Shown piece by piece: positions 1 through 6,970 of a stretch of 64,000 nucleotides of DNA. The number at the start of each line of letters is the position of its first letter. Positions within the stretch are counted from its first letter, which is position 1. The position numbers and the translations under genes were made by a program. The notes beneath the pieces are model-generated. The model was given only the letters and a program-made list of their open reading frames with translations, had not been told where the DNA came from and ran no database searches. The stretch spans positions 550,414 to 614,413 of the forward strand of contig NZ_SGWR01000002.1 in NCBI RefSeq assembly GCF_004217315.1, read 5' to 3'. The DNA is from Corticibacter populi. GTDB taxonomy: Bacteria; Pseudomonadota; Gammaproteobacteria; Burkholderiales; Burkholderiaceae_C.

Positions 1-887
1 AGAGCAACTATGCGGAGTTCATGAGCCGCGGGGCCCGACGCATCTCACCCTTTTTCGTGCCCTCGACCATCATCAATCTGGTCGCTGGCCAGGTCTCCAT
101 CCGGCTCGGGCTCAAGGGCCCCAACCTGTCGATGGTCACAGCCTGCACCACGGGCCTGCATTCCATCGGCGAGGCCGGCCGCCTCATCGAATACGGCGAT
201 GTCGACGTGATGGTCGCCGGCGGTGCCGAATCGACCGTCTGCCCACTGGGCATCGGTGGCTTTGCCGCAATGAAGGCCCTCTCCACCCGCAATGACGATC
301 CGCAGGCCGCCTCCCGCCCCTGGGACAAGGACCGCGATGGCTTCGTGCTCGGCGAAGGTGCCGGCGTGCTGGTGCTGGAAGAATACGAGCATGCCAGGAA
401 GCGCGGCGCCCGCATCTATGCGGAGCTGGCCGGATTCGGCATGAGCAGCGATGCCAGCCACATCACGGCGCCCAATGTCGATGGTCCGCGCCGCTCCATG
501 ATCAATGCACTGCGCAACGCCGGTGTGAACCCGGAAGATGTCGACTACCTCAATGCCCACGGCACCTCGACGCCGCTGGGCGACATCAACGAGTCCAACG
601 CCATCAAGGCCGCGCTGGGCGAGCATGCGAAAGGCATCGTGGTCAGCTCCACCAAGTCCATGACCGGTCACCTGCTGGGTGGCGCAGGCGGGCTCGAGAG
701 CGTGTTCACGGTACTGGCGGTGCACGAACAAAAGATTCCGCCGACCATCAACCTCGACAACCTCGATCCGGAGTGCGATCTGGACTACTGCGCCAATGTA
801 GCCCGCGACGCCCGCGTGGACGTGGCCGTCAAGAACAACTTCGGCTTCGGCGGCACCAACGGCACTCTGGTCTTCAAACGCATCTGA
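1..887 (+). CDS. fabF: 3-oxoacyl-ACP synthase II (KAS II), 5' end missing
   Basis: Condensing enzyme of fatty acid elongation: it joins malonyl-ACP to a growing acyl-ACP in the cytoplasm. The reading frame is open from the left window edge, so about 120 N-terminal residues are missing. Numbered from the first in-frame ATG at 21, the thiolase-fold catalytic residues are all visible: nucleophile Cys42 (TACTTG), His180 (AHGTSTP), Lys212 and His217 (KSMTGHLLG), and the C-terminal GFGGTN loop. The order Cys-His-His marks an elongating KAS I/II rather than FabH, and the SPFFVPST segment is typical of FabF. acpP and fabG usually lie upstream, outside the window. A strong hairpin terminator follows the stop, so the gene is transcriptionally separate from the sigma-E genes downstream. 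Confidence 0.97.
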   Translation, partial: SNYAEFMSRGARRISPFFVPSTIINLVAGQVSIRLGLKGPNLSMVTACTTGLHSIGEAGRLIEYGDVDVMVAGGAESTVCPLGIGGFAAMKALSTRNDDPQAASRPWDKDRDGFVLGEGAGVLVLEEYEHARKRGARIYAELAGFGMSSDASHITAPNVDGPRRSMINALRNAGVNPEDVDYLNAHGTSTPLGDINESNAIKAALGEHAKGIVVSSTKSMTGHLLGGAGGLESVFTVLAVHEQKIPPTINLDNLDPECDLDYCANVARDARVDVAVKNNFGFGGTNGTLVFKRI

Positions 888-896
888 GGCCACGGC

Positions 897-943
897 AAGG
901 CAGGATCAGGTGCCCGTGAATCACGGGGGCTGTCCTGCCTTTT
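897..943 (+). terminator. Rho-independent terminator after fabF
   Basis: AAGGCAGGA (897-905) pairs with TCCTGCCTT (933-941), and an inner stem CCCGTGA/TCACGGG (913-919/921-927) extends the hairpin. A short T run follows at 940-943. It lies directly downstream of the fabF stop. Confidence 0.75.
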
Positions 944-952
944 ACGCACTCC

Positions 953-1450
953 ATGCCAGGCCGCCATCATGCCCCCGCCTTGCACTATCCGGTGCAACGC
1001 AGCCGTCGCCTTGGCGTGCTGCTGCTGGCTTGCAGCTCCGCCTCGCTGATGGCACTTCTGGCATGGATCTGGCCACGCATCAGCGCGGCCAGCGCCAGTG
1101 AGACCGCCCCGATGGTCCTGGCGATGCTGCTGTGGCTGCTCGGCAGCGTTGCCATCGCACGGCAGTGGCGCCGCAGCCCCCATGGCACGCTATGCTGGAC
1201 CGGCCATGGCTGGCAGTGGATCGACGGCTCCGCTGCGACAGGTCATGACTGCATTCCCACGCTCGCCTGGGATTGGCAACACGCCATGCTGCTGCGCTGC
1301 CAGCATGCCACGACTGATGCAGCGGCGAACGCGGCCACCACGCCGCTGCCGCAATGGCTCTGGCTGGAGCGGCAGACTGCGCCCGCGCGCTGGCCAGCCC
1401 TGCGCCGTGCGGTATATTCCCATGCGGATGGTGCCGAGCCGGCGGCCTGA
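953..1450 (+). CDS. Small membrane protein, YgfX-like, upstream of rpoE
   Basis: A 165-residue protein with two closely spaced hydrophobic segments, at about residues 20-43 and 54-70, followed by a soluble tail. The tail carries a W-L-x-x-R...RWPALRRAVYS pattern resembling the C-terminus of YgfX/CptA-like proteins (two membrane helices and a tryptophan-rich tail). That resemblance is the only functional hint, and no assignment beyond inner-membrane protein is safe. The start at 953 is the first ATG after the fabF terminator, but no clear Shine-Dalgarno precedes it, so a later start cannot be excluded. It lies 91 bases before rpoE in the same direction and may be cotranscribed with it. An unnamed small membrane protein in this position is, from memory, common in Burkholderiales. 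Confidence 0.6.
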   Translation: MPGRHHAPALHYPVQRSRRLGVLLLACSSASLMALLAWIWPRISAASASETAPMVLAMLLWLLGSVAIARQWRRSPHGTLCWTGHGWQWIDGSAATGHDCIPTLAWDWQHAMLLRCQHATTDAAANAATTPLPQWLWLERQTAPARWPALRRAVYSHADGAEPAA

Positions 1451-1541
1451 ACGCCACGAGCCGAGCACATGGTAGCGGCGCGCGCCGGCTGCACCGGCCC
1501 ATTGGCTCCACCATTCCCCTCTTTGCACACACCACTTTCTC

Positions 1542-2171
1542 ATGACCGACAAGCAAGCCGCCAGCCGCGATGACGCCAGTGACCTGCAACTGGTCGAGCG
1601 CACACTGGCAGGCGATCAACGCGCCTATGAGCTGCTGGTCGTCAAGTACCAGCGCCGCATCGAGCGGCTGATTGCACGCATGGTGCGCGACACCGACCTG
1701 GTCGAGGACATCGCGCAGGAAACCTTCATCCGCGCCTATCGCGCGCTGCACCAGTTCCGCGGCGATGCGCAGTTCTACACCTGGCTTTATCGCATCGCGG
1801 TCAACACCGCCAAGAAGACACTTAGCGACATGAAGCGCGACCCCACCATCAGCGAGAGCGCGCTGCGCCCGCGCGAGGGCGACGACGAAAATGGCCCCAG
1901 CCTGATGGAACTTACCACGGCAGAAACACCCGAAACGGTGATGGCGGCCAAGGAGATTGCCGCTGCGGTCAATGCCGCCATGGAAGACTTGCCGGAGGAT
2001 CTGCGCCAGGCGGTGACGCTGCGCGAGATCGAAGGCCTGAGCTACGAGGCGATTGCCGAGGCCATGGACTGCCCCATCGGCACCGTGCGCTCGCGCATCT
2101 TCCGCGCCCGCGAGGCCATCTCGGCGCGCGTCAAGCCGCTGCTGGAGAACCGCAGCGGCAAACGCTGGTGA
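1542..2171 (+). CDS. rpoE: ECF RNA polymerase sigma factor sigma-E
   Basis: Extracytoplasmic-function sigma factor directing transcription of envelope-stress genes; it is held at the inner membrane by RseA until stress-induced proteolysis. The protein has 209 residues, close to the usual RpoE/AlgU length. Region 2 is clear, with the DLVEDIAQETFIRAYRAL and FYTWLYRIAVNTAKK segments (residues about 48-90). Region 4 is at about 150-195, with LPEDLRQAVTLREIEGLSY and the helix-turn-helix IGTVRSRIFRAREAI. The ATG at 1542 gives the standard N-terminus. The next gene is its anti-sigma factor, with a possible sigma-E promoter between them, suggesting autoregulation. Family assignment is firm; regulon content is not visible here. 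Confidence 0.96.
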   Translation: MTDKQAASRDDASDLQLVERTLAGDQRAYELLVVKYQRRIERLIARMVRDTDLVEDIAQETFIRAYRALHQFRGDAQFYTWLYRIAVNTAKKTLSDMKRDPTISESALRPREGDDENGPSLMELTTAETPETVMAAKEIAAAVNAAMEDLPEDLRQAVTLREIEGLSYEAIAEAMDCPIGTVRSRIFRAREAISARVKPLLENRSGKRW

Positions 2172-2178
2172 AGCATGC

Positions 2179-2198
2179 TGGTAAAGAATGGTAAAGAA
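2179..2198 (+). repeat. Two tandem copies of a 10-bp unit after rpoE
   Basis: TGGTAAAGAA occurs twice in direct succession immediately downstream of the rpoE stop, an A-rich patch in GC-rich surroundings. Its function is unknown; it could be chance or a binding site. Confidence 0.6.
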
Positions 2199-2214
2199 AA
2201 TGGCTGGATCGAGT

Positions 2215-2241
2215 GAACCAATGCGGTATTTGTTCGTCCAA
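2215..2241 (+). promoter_or_regulatory. Candidate sigma-E promoter upstream of rseA
   Basis: GAACCA (2215-2220) resembles the sigma-E -35 GAACTT and lies 16 bases before TCCAA (2237-2241), which fits the TCNNA -10 pattern. It is placed so that rseA, and not only rpoE, could be induced by sigma-E. Read by eye only. Confidence 0.35.
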
Positions 2242-2290
2242 TCAGCCATACGCAATGTCGATACGGTGATGATGAGTTTTTGAGGTAGCC

Positions 2291-2980
2291 ATGCAAGCGC
2301 AACAACATCCCCAGTCCAACATGCATGTGCAGGCACCTGCTTCTGCGGTCGCCACGGAAGAATGGCTCTCGGCCCTGGTCGATGGAGAGCTTTCCAAGCG
2401 CGAGTGTGAAGCGCTGATGCAACGCCTTGACGCACTCGATGCGCCGGACCATGCGGCATGGAGCCGCTACCACCTGATCGGCGATGCGCTGCGCTCGCAG
2501 AACCATGTCTATGTTGCCGACTCCGCGGCATTTCTGACGCGGTTGCGCGGGCGTCTGGCCGAAGAGGCGCAGCCTGCGGCCCTGCAGCCCGCGCCGGCAC
2601 TGCAGGCCGTGACGGCGCAGCCTGATCTCCCTGCCGCCAATGCCTCGGTGTTCCGCTGGAAGATGGTCGCGGGCTTTGCCTCGCTGGCGGCCGTGACGGC
2701 CATCGGCTGGCACAGTTTCGCCAGTCTGCCGGGCGCAGGCAATAGTGGGGAAGGCATGCAGCTGGCTGCAGCGCCCGGCGGCAATGCTCGTCAGAATGGC
2801 CCCATCCTGGTGGCGGAATCCTCGCCGCCGACGGTCAGCCAGGCATTGGCCGCCGGCGAGATCATTCGCGACCCGCAACTCGATGAACTGCTGGCCCGCC
2901 AGTACGCCAACACGAATGCCCTGCAGGCACCGGCCCCCTTTCTGCGCAACGCCAATTTCAACTCAGGCCGCGCGCAATAG
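2291..2980 (+). CDS. rseA: Sigma-E anti-sigma factor RseA
   Basis: Single-pass inner-membrane anti-sigma factor. Its cytoplasmic N-terminus binds sigma-E, and stress-triggered cleavage of the periplasmic part frees it. The 229-residue protein begins with a typical RseA N-domain, with EEWLSALVDGELS at about residues 23-35 and LMQRLDALDAPDHAAWSRYHLIGDALR downstream. It then has a low-complexity Ala/Gln linker, one transmembrane helix (about 119-140) and a periplasmic tail. The ATG at 2291 is preceded by GAGG at suitable spacing. The order rpoE-rseA is standard, but the expected third gene, rseB, does not follow. Instead a terminator and then mucD are found. Confidence 0.92.
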   Translation: MQAQQHPQSNMHVQAPASAVATEEWLSALVDGELSKRECEALMQRLDALDAPDHAAWSRYHLIGDALRSQNHVYVADSAAFLTRLRGRLAEEAQPAALQPAPALQAVTAQPDLPAANASVFRWKMVAGFASLAAVTAIGWHSFASLPGAGNSGEGMQLAAAPGGNARQNGPILVAESSPPTVSQALAAGEIIRDPQLDELLARQYANTNALQAPAPFLRNANFNSGRAQ

Positions 2981-3053
2981 CGCTGGCGCAGGCCTTTGCG
3001 GAGAGACAGGGGCCTCTGTCCAGCCACCCTGCTGCGATGTGACCAAACCATCC

Positions 3054-3077
3054 AACCCTGCCCTGGCAGGGTTTTTC
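3054..3077 (+). terminator. Rho-independent terminator after rseA
   Basis: AACCCTGCC (3054-3062) pairs with GGCAGGGTT (3065-3073) and runs into a T tract (3072-3076). It separates rpoE-rseA from mucD, which must therefore have its own promoter or depend on readthrough. Confidence 0.85.
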
Positions 3078-3130
3078 TTCGTCTGTACAGCATCTATGCC
3101 ACCACGGCATGCGATATGCGTCATCATGCG

Positions 3131-3158
3131 GAACCAAACGGAGACCAATCGCTTCTTA
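3131..3158 (+). promoter_or_regulatory. Candidate sigma-E-type promoter upstream of mucD
   Basis: GAACCA (3131-3136, preceded by G) and TCTTA (3154-3158) are separated by 17 bases. The -35 matches the one proposed for rseA, but the spacer is one base longer. It lies between the rseA terminator and mucD, where a promoter is needed. Weak, eye-only call. Confidence 0.3.
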
Positions 3159-3252
3159 GACGGGGTACGTTCCGGTCCATGGGCAGGCCAGTCCATCGCG
3201 GACAGCACAGCAAGGCCTACTCACCGGCATGCTTTGAAAGGTATACGCAACC

Positions 3253-4767
3253 ATGAGCACATCTGCAAGAACTTCGAAACTCTGGGCCGCCACCGCAATG
3301 GCCCTGGCCATGTCGTCCGGGGCAGGGCTCGCCACCTTCTATGCCGCACCATCGGCAGCGCAGGAAGCGCCCGCAACCACTGCCCCCGTGAGCCCGGCCG
3401 CCCCGGCCCTGGCGGGCCTGCCCGACTTCACGCAACTGGTCGAGGCCGTCGGCCCATCGGTGGTGAACATCCGTACCACCGCGCGCGTGAACAACCGCAA
3501 CCCGCGCCTGCGCGGCATGGATGAGGACATGCTGGAATTCTTCCGCCAGTTCGGCATTCCGGTGCCGGGCCAGCCCGGCCAGCAGGGTGAGCCGCAGCAA
3601 CCCGAATCGCGCACCGTGCCACGCGGCGTCGGCTCGGGCTTCATCCTCAGCGCCGACGGCTACATCCTGACCAACCATCACGTCGTCGAGGACGCTGAGG
3701 ATGTCATCGTCACCCTCACCGACGAGCGAGAATTCAAGGCCAAGGTGATCGGCTCCGACCAGCGCACCGATGTGGCCTTGCTCAAGATCGAGGCCAGCGG
3801 CCTGCCCGCCGTGCGCATCGGCAATATCGACCAGCTCAAGGTGGGCGAGTGGGTGATGGCCATTGGCTCGCCGTTCGGCCTGGACAACAGCGTCACGGCC
3901 GGCATCGTCAGCGCCAAGCAGCGTGACACCGGAGAGTACCTGCCCTTCATCCAGACCGACGTGGCCATCAACCCGGGCAACTCGGGCGGCCCGCTGATCA
4001 ATCTGCGCGGCGAGGTGGTCGGCATCAACAGCCAGATCTATTCGCGCTCGGGCGGCTTCATGGGCATCTCGTTTGCCATCCCGATCGACGAGGCCATCCA
4101 CGTCAGTGATCAGCTCAAGAAGAGCGGCCGCGTGGTGCGCGGGCGCATCGGCGTGCAGGTCGGTCCGGTGAGCGGCGAGATCGCCGAGTCACTGGGCCTG
4201 GAAAACCGCTCCACCGGGGCGCTGGTCTCGGCAGTGGAAACGGATTCGCCGGCGCAGAAGGCCGGCGTCCAGGCCGGCGACATCATCACCCACTACAACG
4301 GCACGGTCATCAACCGCGTCTCCGACCTGCCGCGGCTGGTGGGCAACACGGCGCCGGGCAGCAAGGGCACCATCACGGTGTTCCGCCGCGGCAAATCGCT
4401 TGAGCTACCGGTCACAATCGAAGAGATCAAGGATGCCAGCAGCGCCTCGGCCAGTGACGGGCCGGCCGCCAGTGGCGAGGCCACCGCCAAGGCCGACGCG
4501 CTGGGCCTGACGGTGCAGGACCTGCCGGCTGCCCAGAAGCAGTCTCTGGGCGTGCGTGGCGGTGTGCTGGTGCAGGCGGCCAGCGACGCCGCGGCCCAAG
4601 CCGGCATTCGCCCCGGCGACGTGGTGCTGGCCGTCGGCCAGACCGAGGTGCTGGATCTGGCCAGCTTCAACGCGGCGATCCGCAGGCTCGACAGCAAGCG
4701 GCCGGTGAGCGTGCTGGTGCGGCGTGACGAATGGGCGCAGTATGTGCTGATCCGTCCGCAAAAGTAA
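3253..4767 (+). CDS. mucD: Periplasmic Do-family serine endoprotease MucD/DegP
   Basis: Envelope quality-control protease that degrades misfolded periplasmic proteins and dampens the sigma-E response. The 504-residue precursor starts with a signal peptide, with likely cleavage after the APSAAQ region near residue 37. The trypsin-like catalytic triad is intact: His143 (TNHHVV), Asp173 (RTDVALLKI) and Ser244 (GNSGGPL). Two PDZ domains follow, at about 280-375 and 405-500, so the architecture matches DegP/DegQ/MucD rather than the single-PDZ DegS. Its position behind rpoE-rseA supports the MucD name, although a terminator and a gap separate it from rseA and the usual intervening rseB is missing. 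Confidence 0.95.
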   Translation: MSTSARTSKLWAATAMALAMSSGAGLATFYAAPSAAQEAPATTAPVSPAAPALAGLPDFTQLVEAVGPSVVNIRTTARVNNRNPRLRGMDEDMLEFFRQFGIPVPGQPGQQGEPQQPESRTVPRGVGSGFILSADGYILTNHHVVEDAEDVIVTLTDEREFKAKVIGSDQRTDVALLKIEASGLPAVRIGNIDQLKVGEWVMAIGSPFGLDNSVTAGIVSAKQRDTGEYLPFIQTDVAINPGNSGGPLINLRGEVVGINSQIYSRSGGFMGISFAIPIDEAIHVSDQLKKSGRVVRGRIGVQVGPVSGEIAESLGLENRSTGALVSAVETDSPAQKAGVQAGDIITHYNGTVINRVSDLPRLVGNTAPGSKGTITVFRRGKSLELPVTIEEIKDASSASASDGPAASGEATAKADALGLTVQDLPAAQKQSLGVRGGVLVQAASDAAAQAGIRPGDVVLAVGQTEVLDLASFNAAIRRLDSKRPVSVLVRRDEWAQYVLIRPQK

Positions 4768-4791
4768 GCACCCGCCATCAACGGCAACCAG

Positions 4792-4827
4792 CTAGGCCAG
4801 CCTTTGTGGGCTGGCCTGGCTTTTTCC
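4792..4827 (+). terminator. Rho-independent terminator after mucD
   Basis: AGGCCAGCC (4794-4802) and GGCTGGCCT (4809-4817) form a 9-bp stem with a short loop, followed by GGC and a T5 run (4821-4825) just downstream of the mucD stop. Confidence 0.85.
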
Positions 4828-4987
4828 TTTTGGATGGAGAAATCGCTCTCCTGCACGAGAATGGATGGCGCCGGGCCCGTATCTGACCTGCCGTTGTCGG
4901 GCCGGTGTCGGGTGCCTGTCATGCCCATGTCGTTGCCGCTGCGGTCGAATGCCCCCAGACTGACGCTGGTGAAACCAAGGAATGCCC

Positions 4988-5455
4988 ATGCTTGTCCAAA
5001 AACTCAGACTTCAACGCGGATGGTCGCAACAACAGCTTGCGCAGTTGTGCGGACTCAGCGTCCGGACCATTCAGCGGATCGAGCGGGGCCAGCCGGCCAG
5101 CATGGAAACCTTGAAAGCACTGGCCTCGGTCTTCGAGATCGAGTTTTCCGCCATCAGCAACGAGGACAACATGGCAACAGCAACCGCCCCCGAACTGGAA
5201 GAGCAGCATGCCTTCCTGCAGGTGAGAAAGCTCAAGGGCTTTTACATCCACCTGACCCAGTACTGCCTGATGATACCACTGCTGTGCATCATCAATCTAC
5301 TCACCAACCCCTCCACGCTGTGGTTCATCTGGCCCGCCCTGGGATGGGGCATCGGGCTACTGGTCCATGCGGCGGCGGCATTCGAGGTGACGCCATTTCT
5401 CGGCGCACAATGGGAAAAGCGCCAGGTCGAGAAACGCCTGGGCCGGCCGCTGTAA
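4988..5455 (+). CDS. XRE-family helix-turn-helix protein with a two-helix membrane domain
   Basis: A protein of 155 residues (157 if the ATG at 4982 is used). AAGGA at about 4977-4982 favours the ATG at 4988. The N-terminal 55 residues are a Cro/CI-type HTH, with LRLQRGWSQQQLAQLCGLSVRTIQRIERG clearly aligning to the family. The C-terminal half contains two hydrophobic helices (about residues 85-107 and 113-135) joined by a short turn, followed by a basic tail with EKRQVEKRLGR. That resembles the small '2TM' domain sometimes attached to histidine kinases and HTH proteins. A DNA-binding regulator tethered to the inner membrane is implied; the signal and targets are unknown. It stands alone, convergent with the gsp operon. 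Confidence 0.8.
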   Translation: MLVQKLRLQRGWSQQQLAQLCGLSVRTIQRIERGQPASMETLKALASVFEIEFSAISNEDNMATATAPELEEQHAFLQVRKLKGFYIHLTQYCLMIPLLCIINLLTNPSTLWFIWPALGWGIGLLVHAAAAFEVTPFLGAQWEKRQVEKRLGRPL

Positions 5456-5491
5456 ACGGCGCTGGCGCGAGGATGCCAGCCTCGCCGGGGT

Positions 5492-6883
5492 TCACTCGCG
5501 CGTGACGCGCAGCACCTCTTCGGGGCTGGTGATGCCTTCGCGCACCAGCCGCTGGCCATCGTCGCGCATCAGCTGCATACCGCCGGCCAGCGCCAGTTCG
5601 CGAATGCGCGATTCGGCACCCTCGCCGTGGATCTGCGCACGAATGGCCTCGTCCACCACCAGCAGCTCGAACACGCCGGTGCGGCCGTGGTAGCCACTCT
5701 GGTTGCAGCGTTCGCAGCCTTGGCCGTGGCAGTGCAGGCAATACTTGCGCACCAGGCGCTGCGCCAGTACGCCCAGCAGTGAAGAGGACAGCAGAAAGGG
5801 TTCGACCCCCATGTCGATCAGCCGCGTGACGGCACTGGCCGAATCGTTGGTGTGCAGTGTCGCCAACACCAAGTGGCCGGTCAGCGAGGCCTGGATGGCG
5901 ATCTGCGCGGTCTCGAAGTCGCGGATTTCACCGATCATGATGACGTCCGGGTCCTGGCGCAGGATGGCGCGCAGCGCGGTGGCGAAATCCATCTCGATCT
6001 TGCTGTTGACCTGGGTCTGGCCAACGCCGGACAGCTCGTACTCGATAGGGTCTTCCACCGTCATGATGTTCTGCTGGCGCGCATCGAGCCGGTGCAGGGC
6101 GGCATACAGCGTGGTGGTCTTGCCCGAGCCGGTCGGCCCGGTCACCAGCAGAATCCCATGGGGCTGGTGGATGAGGCGCTCGAAGCGTTGCAGCGTCTCG
6201 CCCTGCATGCCAACCGCCTCCAGACTCAGGCGCCCTTCGCTCTTGTCCAGAAGACGCAGCACGGCGCGCTCGCCATGTGCATTGGGCAGCGTGGAGACGC
6301 GCACGTCGATGGCGCGGGTGCCCAGCCGCAACGCAATGCGGCCGTCCTGCGGCAGGCGCTTCTCGGCGATGTCCAGGTCCGCCATGATCTTCAGGCGCGA
6401 TATCAGCGCCGCATGCAGCGCGCGATTGGGCTGGACGATCTCGCGCAGCGTGCCATCGATGCGCAAACGCACGCTGGAATGGCGTTCGTAGGGTTCGATG
6501 TGGATGTCGCTGGCGCCATCGCGCGCGGCCTGCGTCAACAGCGCATTGAGCATGCGGATGATGGGCGCGTCATCGGCGGTTTCCAGCAGGTCCTCCACCG
6601 CCGGCAGCTCCTGCATCATGCGGGTGAGATCGGCCACACCCTCGACTTCGCTGACCACGGTGGCGGCGCTCGATTCGCTGCCCGAATAGGCGGCACTGAT
6701 GCGCTGGGCCAGCTGCGCGGCATCGATGACGCGCAAATCCTGCACCGGATGCTTGCGCAACACCTCGCCCAGCGCGCTGGCGTTGGGGCTGGGCGCATGC
6801 CAGAGTGTCAGGCCGCCCTGTCCGTCGTCCTCCAGCAGCAGCTGGGCGGTGCGGGCAAAGGCATAGGGAAGCGGGTGGTGCAT
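5492..6883 (-). CDS. gspE: Type II secretion system ATPase GspE
   Basis: Cytoplasmic hexameric ATPase that powers the type II secretion pseudopilus. Visible features in the 463-residue protein are the Asp box and linker (SDIHIEPYERHSSVRLRIDG, about 125-144), Walker A GPTGSGKTT (249-257), Walker B with Glu319 (VIMIGE), and the His box (ATLHTND, 341-347). There is also a Cys4 site at Cys382, Cys385, Cys390 and Cys393. The four cysteines are much closer together than the roughly 29-residue spacing I recall for well-studied GspE proteins. The N-terminal domain is short, about 100 residues. The neighbour is the secretin gspD, 87 bases upstream in the same operon, which favours GspE over PilB. Confidence 0.93.
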   Translation of the reverse strand: MHHPLPYAFARTAQLLLEDDGQGGLTLWHAPSPNASALGEVLRKHPVQDLRVIDAAQLAQRISAAYSGSESSAATVVSEVEGVADLTRMMQELPAVEDLLETADDAPIIRMLNALLTQAARDGASDIHIEPYERHSSVRLRIDGTLREIVQPNRALHAALISRLKIMADLDIAEKRLPQDGRIALRLGTRAIDVRVSTLPNAHGERAVLRLLDKSEGRLSLEAVGMQGETLQRFERLIHQPHGILLVTGPTGSGKTTTLYAALHRLDARQQNIMTVEDPIEYELSGVGQTQVNSKIEMDFATALRAILRQDPDVIMIGEIRDFETAQIAIQASLTGHLVLATLHTNDSASAVTRLIDMGVEPFLLSSSLLGVLAQRLVRKYCLHCHGQGCERCNQSGYHGRTGVFELLVVDEAIRAQIHGEGAESRIRELALAGGMQLMRDDGQRLVREGITSPEEVLRVTRE

Positions 6884-6970
6884 GGGAAATCCAGTGCCTG
6901 CATGGCAGGGTTCGGCCCTGCCGGGTCATTGCTCTCTCGGAACGCGCGGCCGATGTCCGTTCATCGCCAA

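Noticed and set aside
5492-6883. PilB rather than GspE
   Set aside because: The gene follows gspD in a gsp operon, and the short N-terminal domain fits GspE. PilB would normally lie with pilC and pilD.
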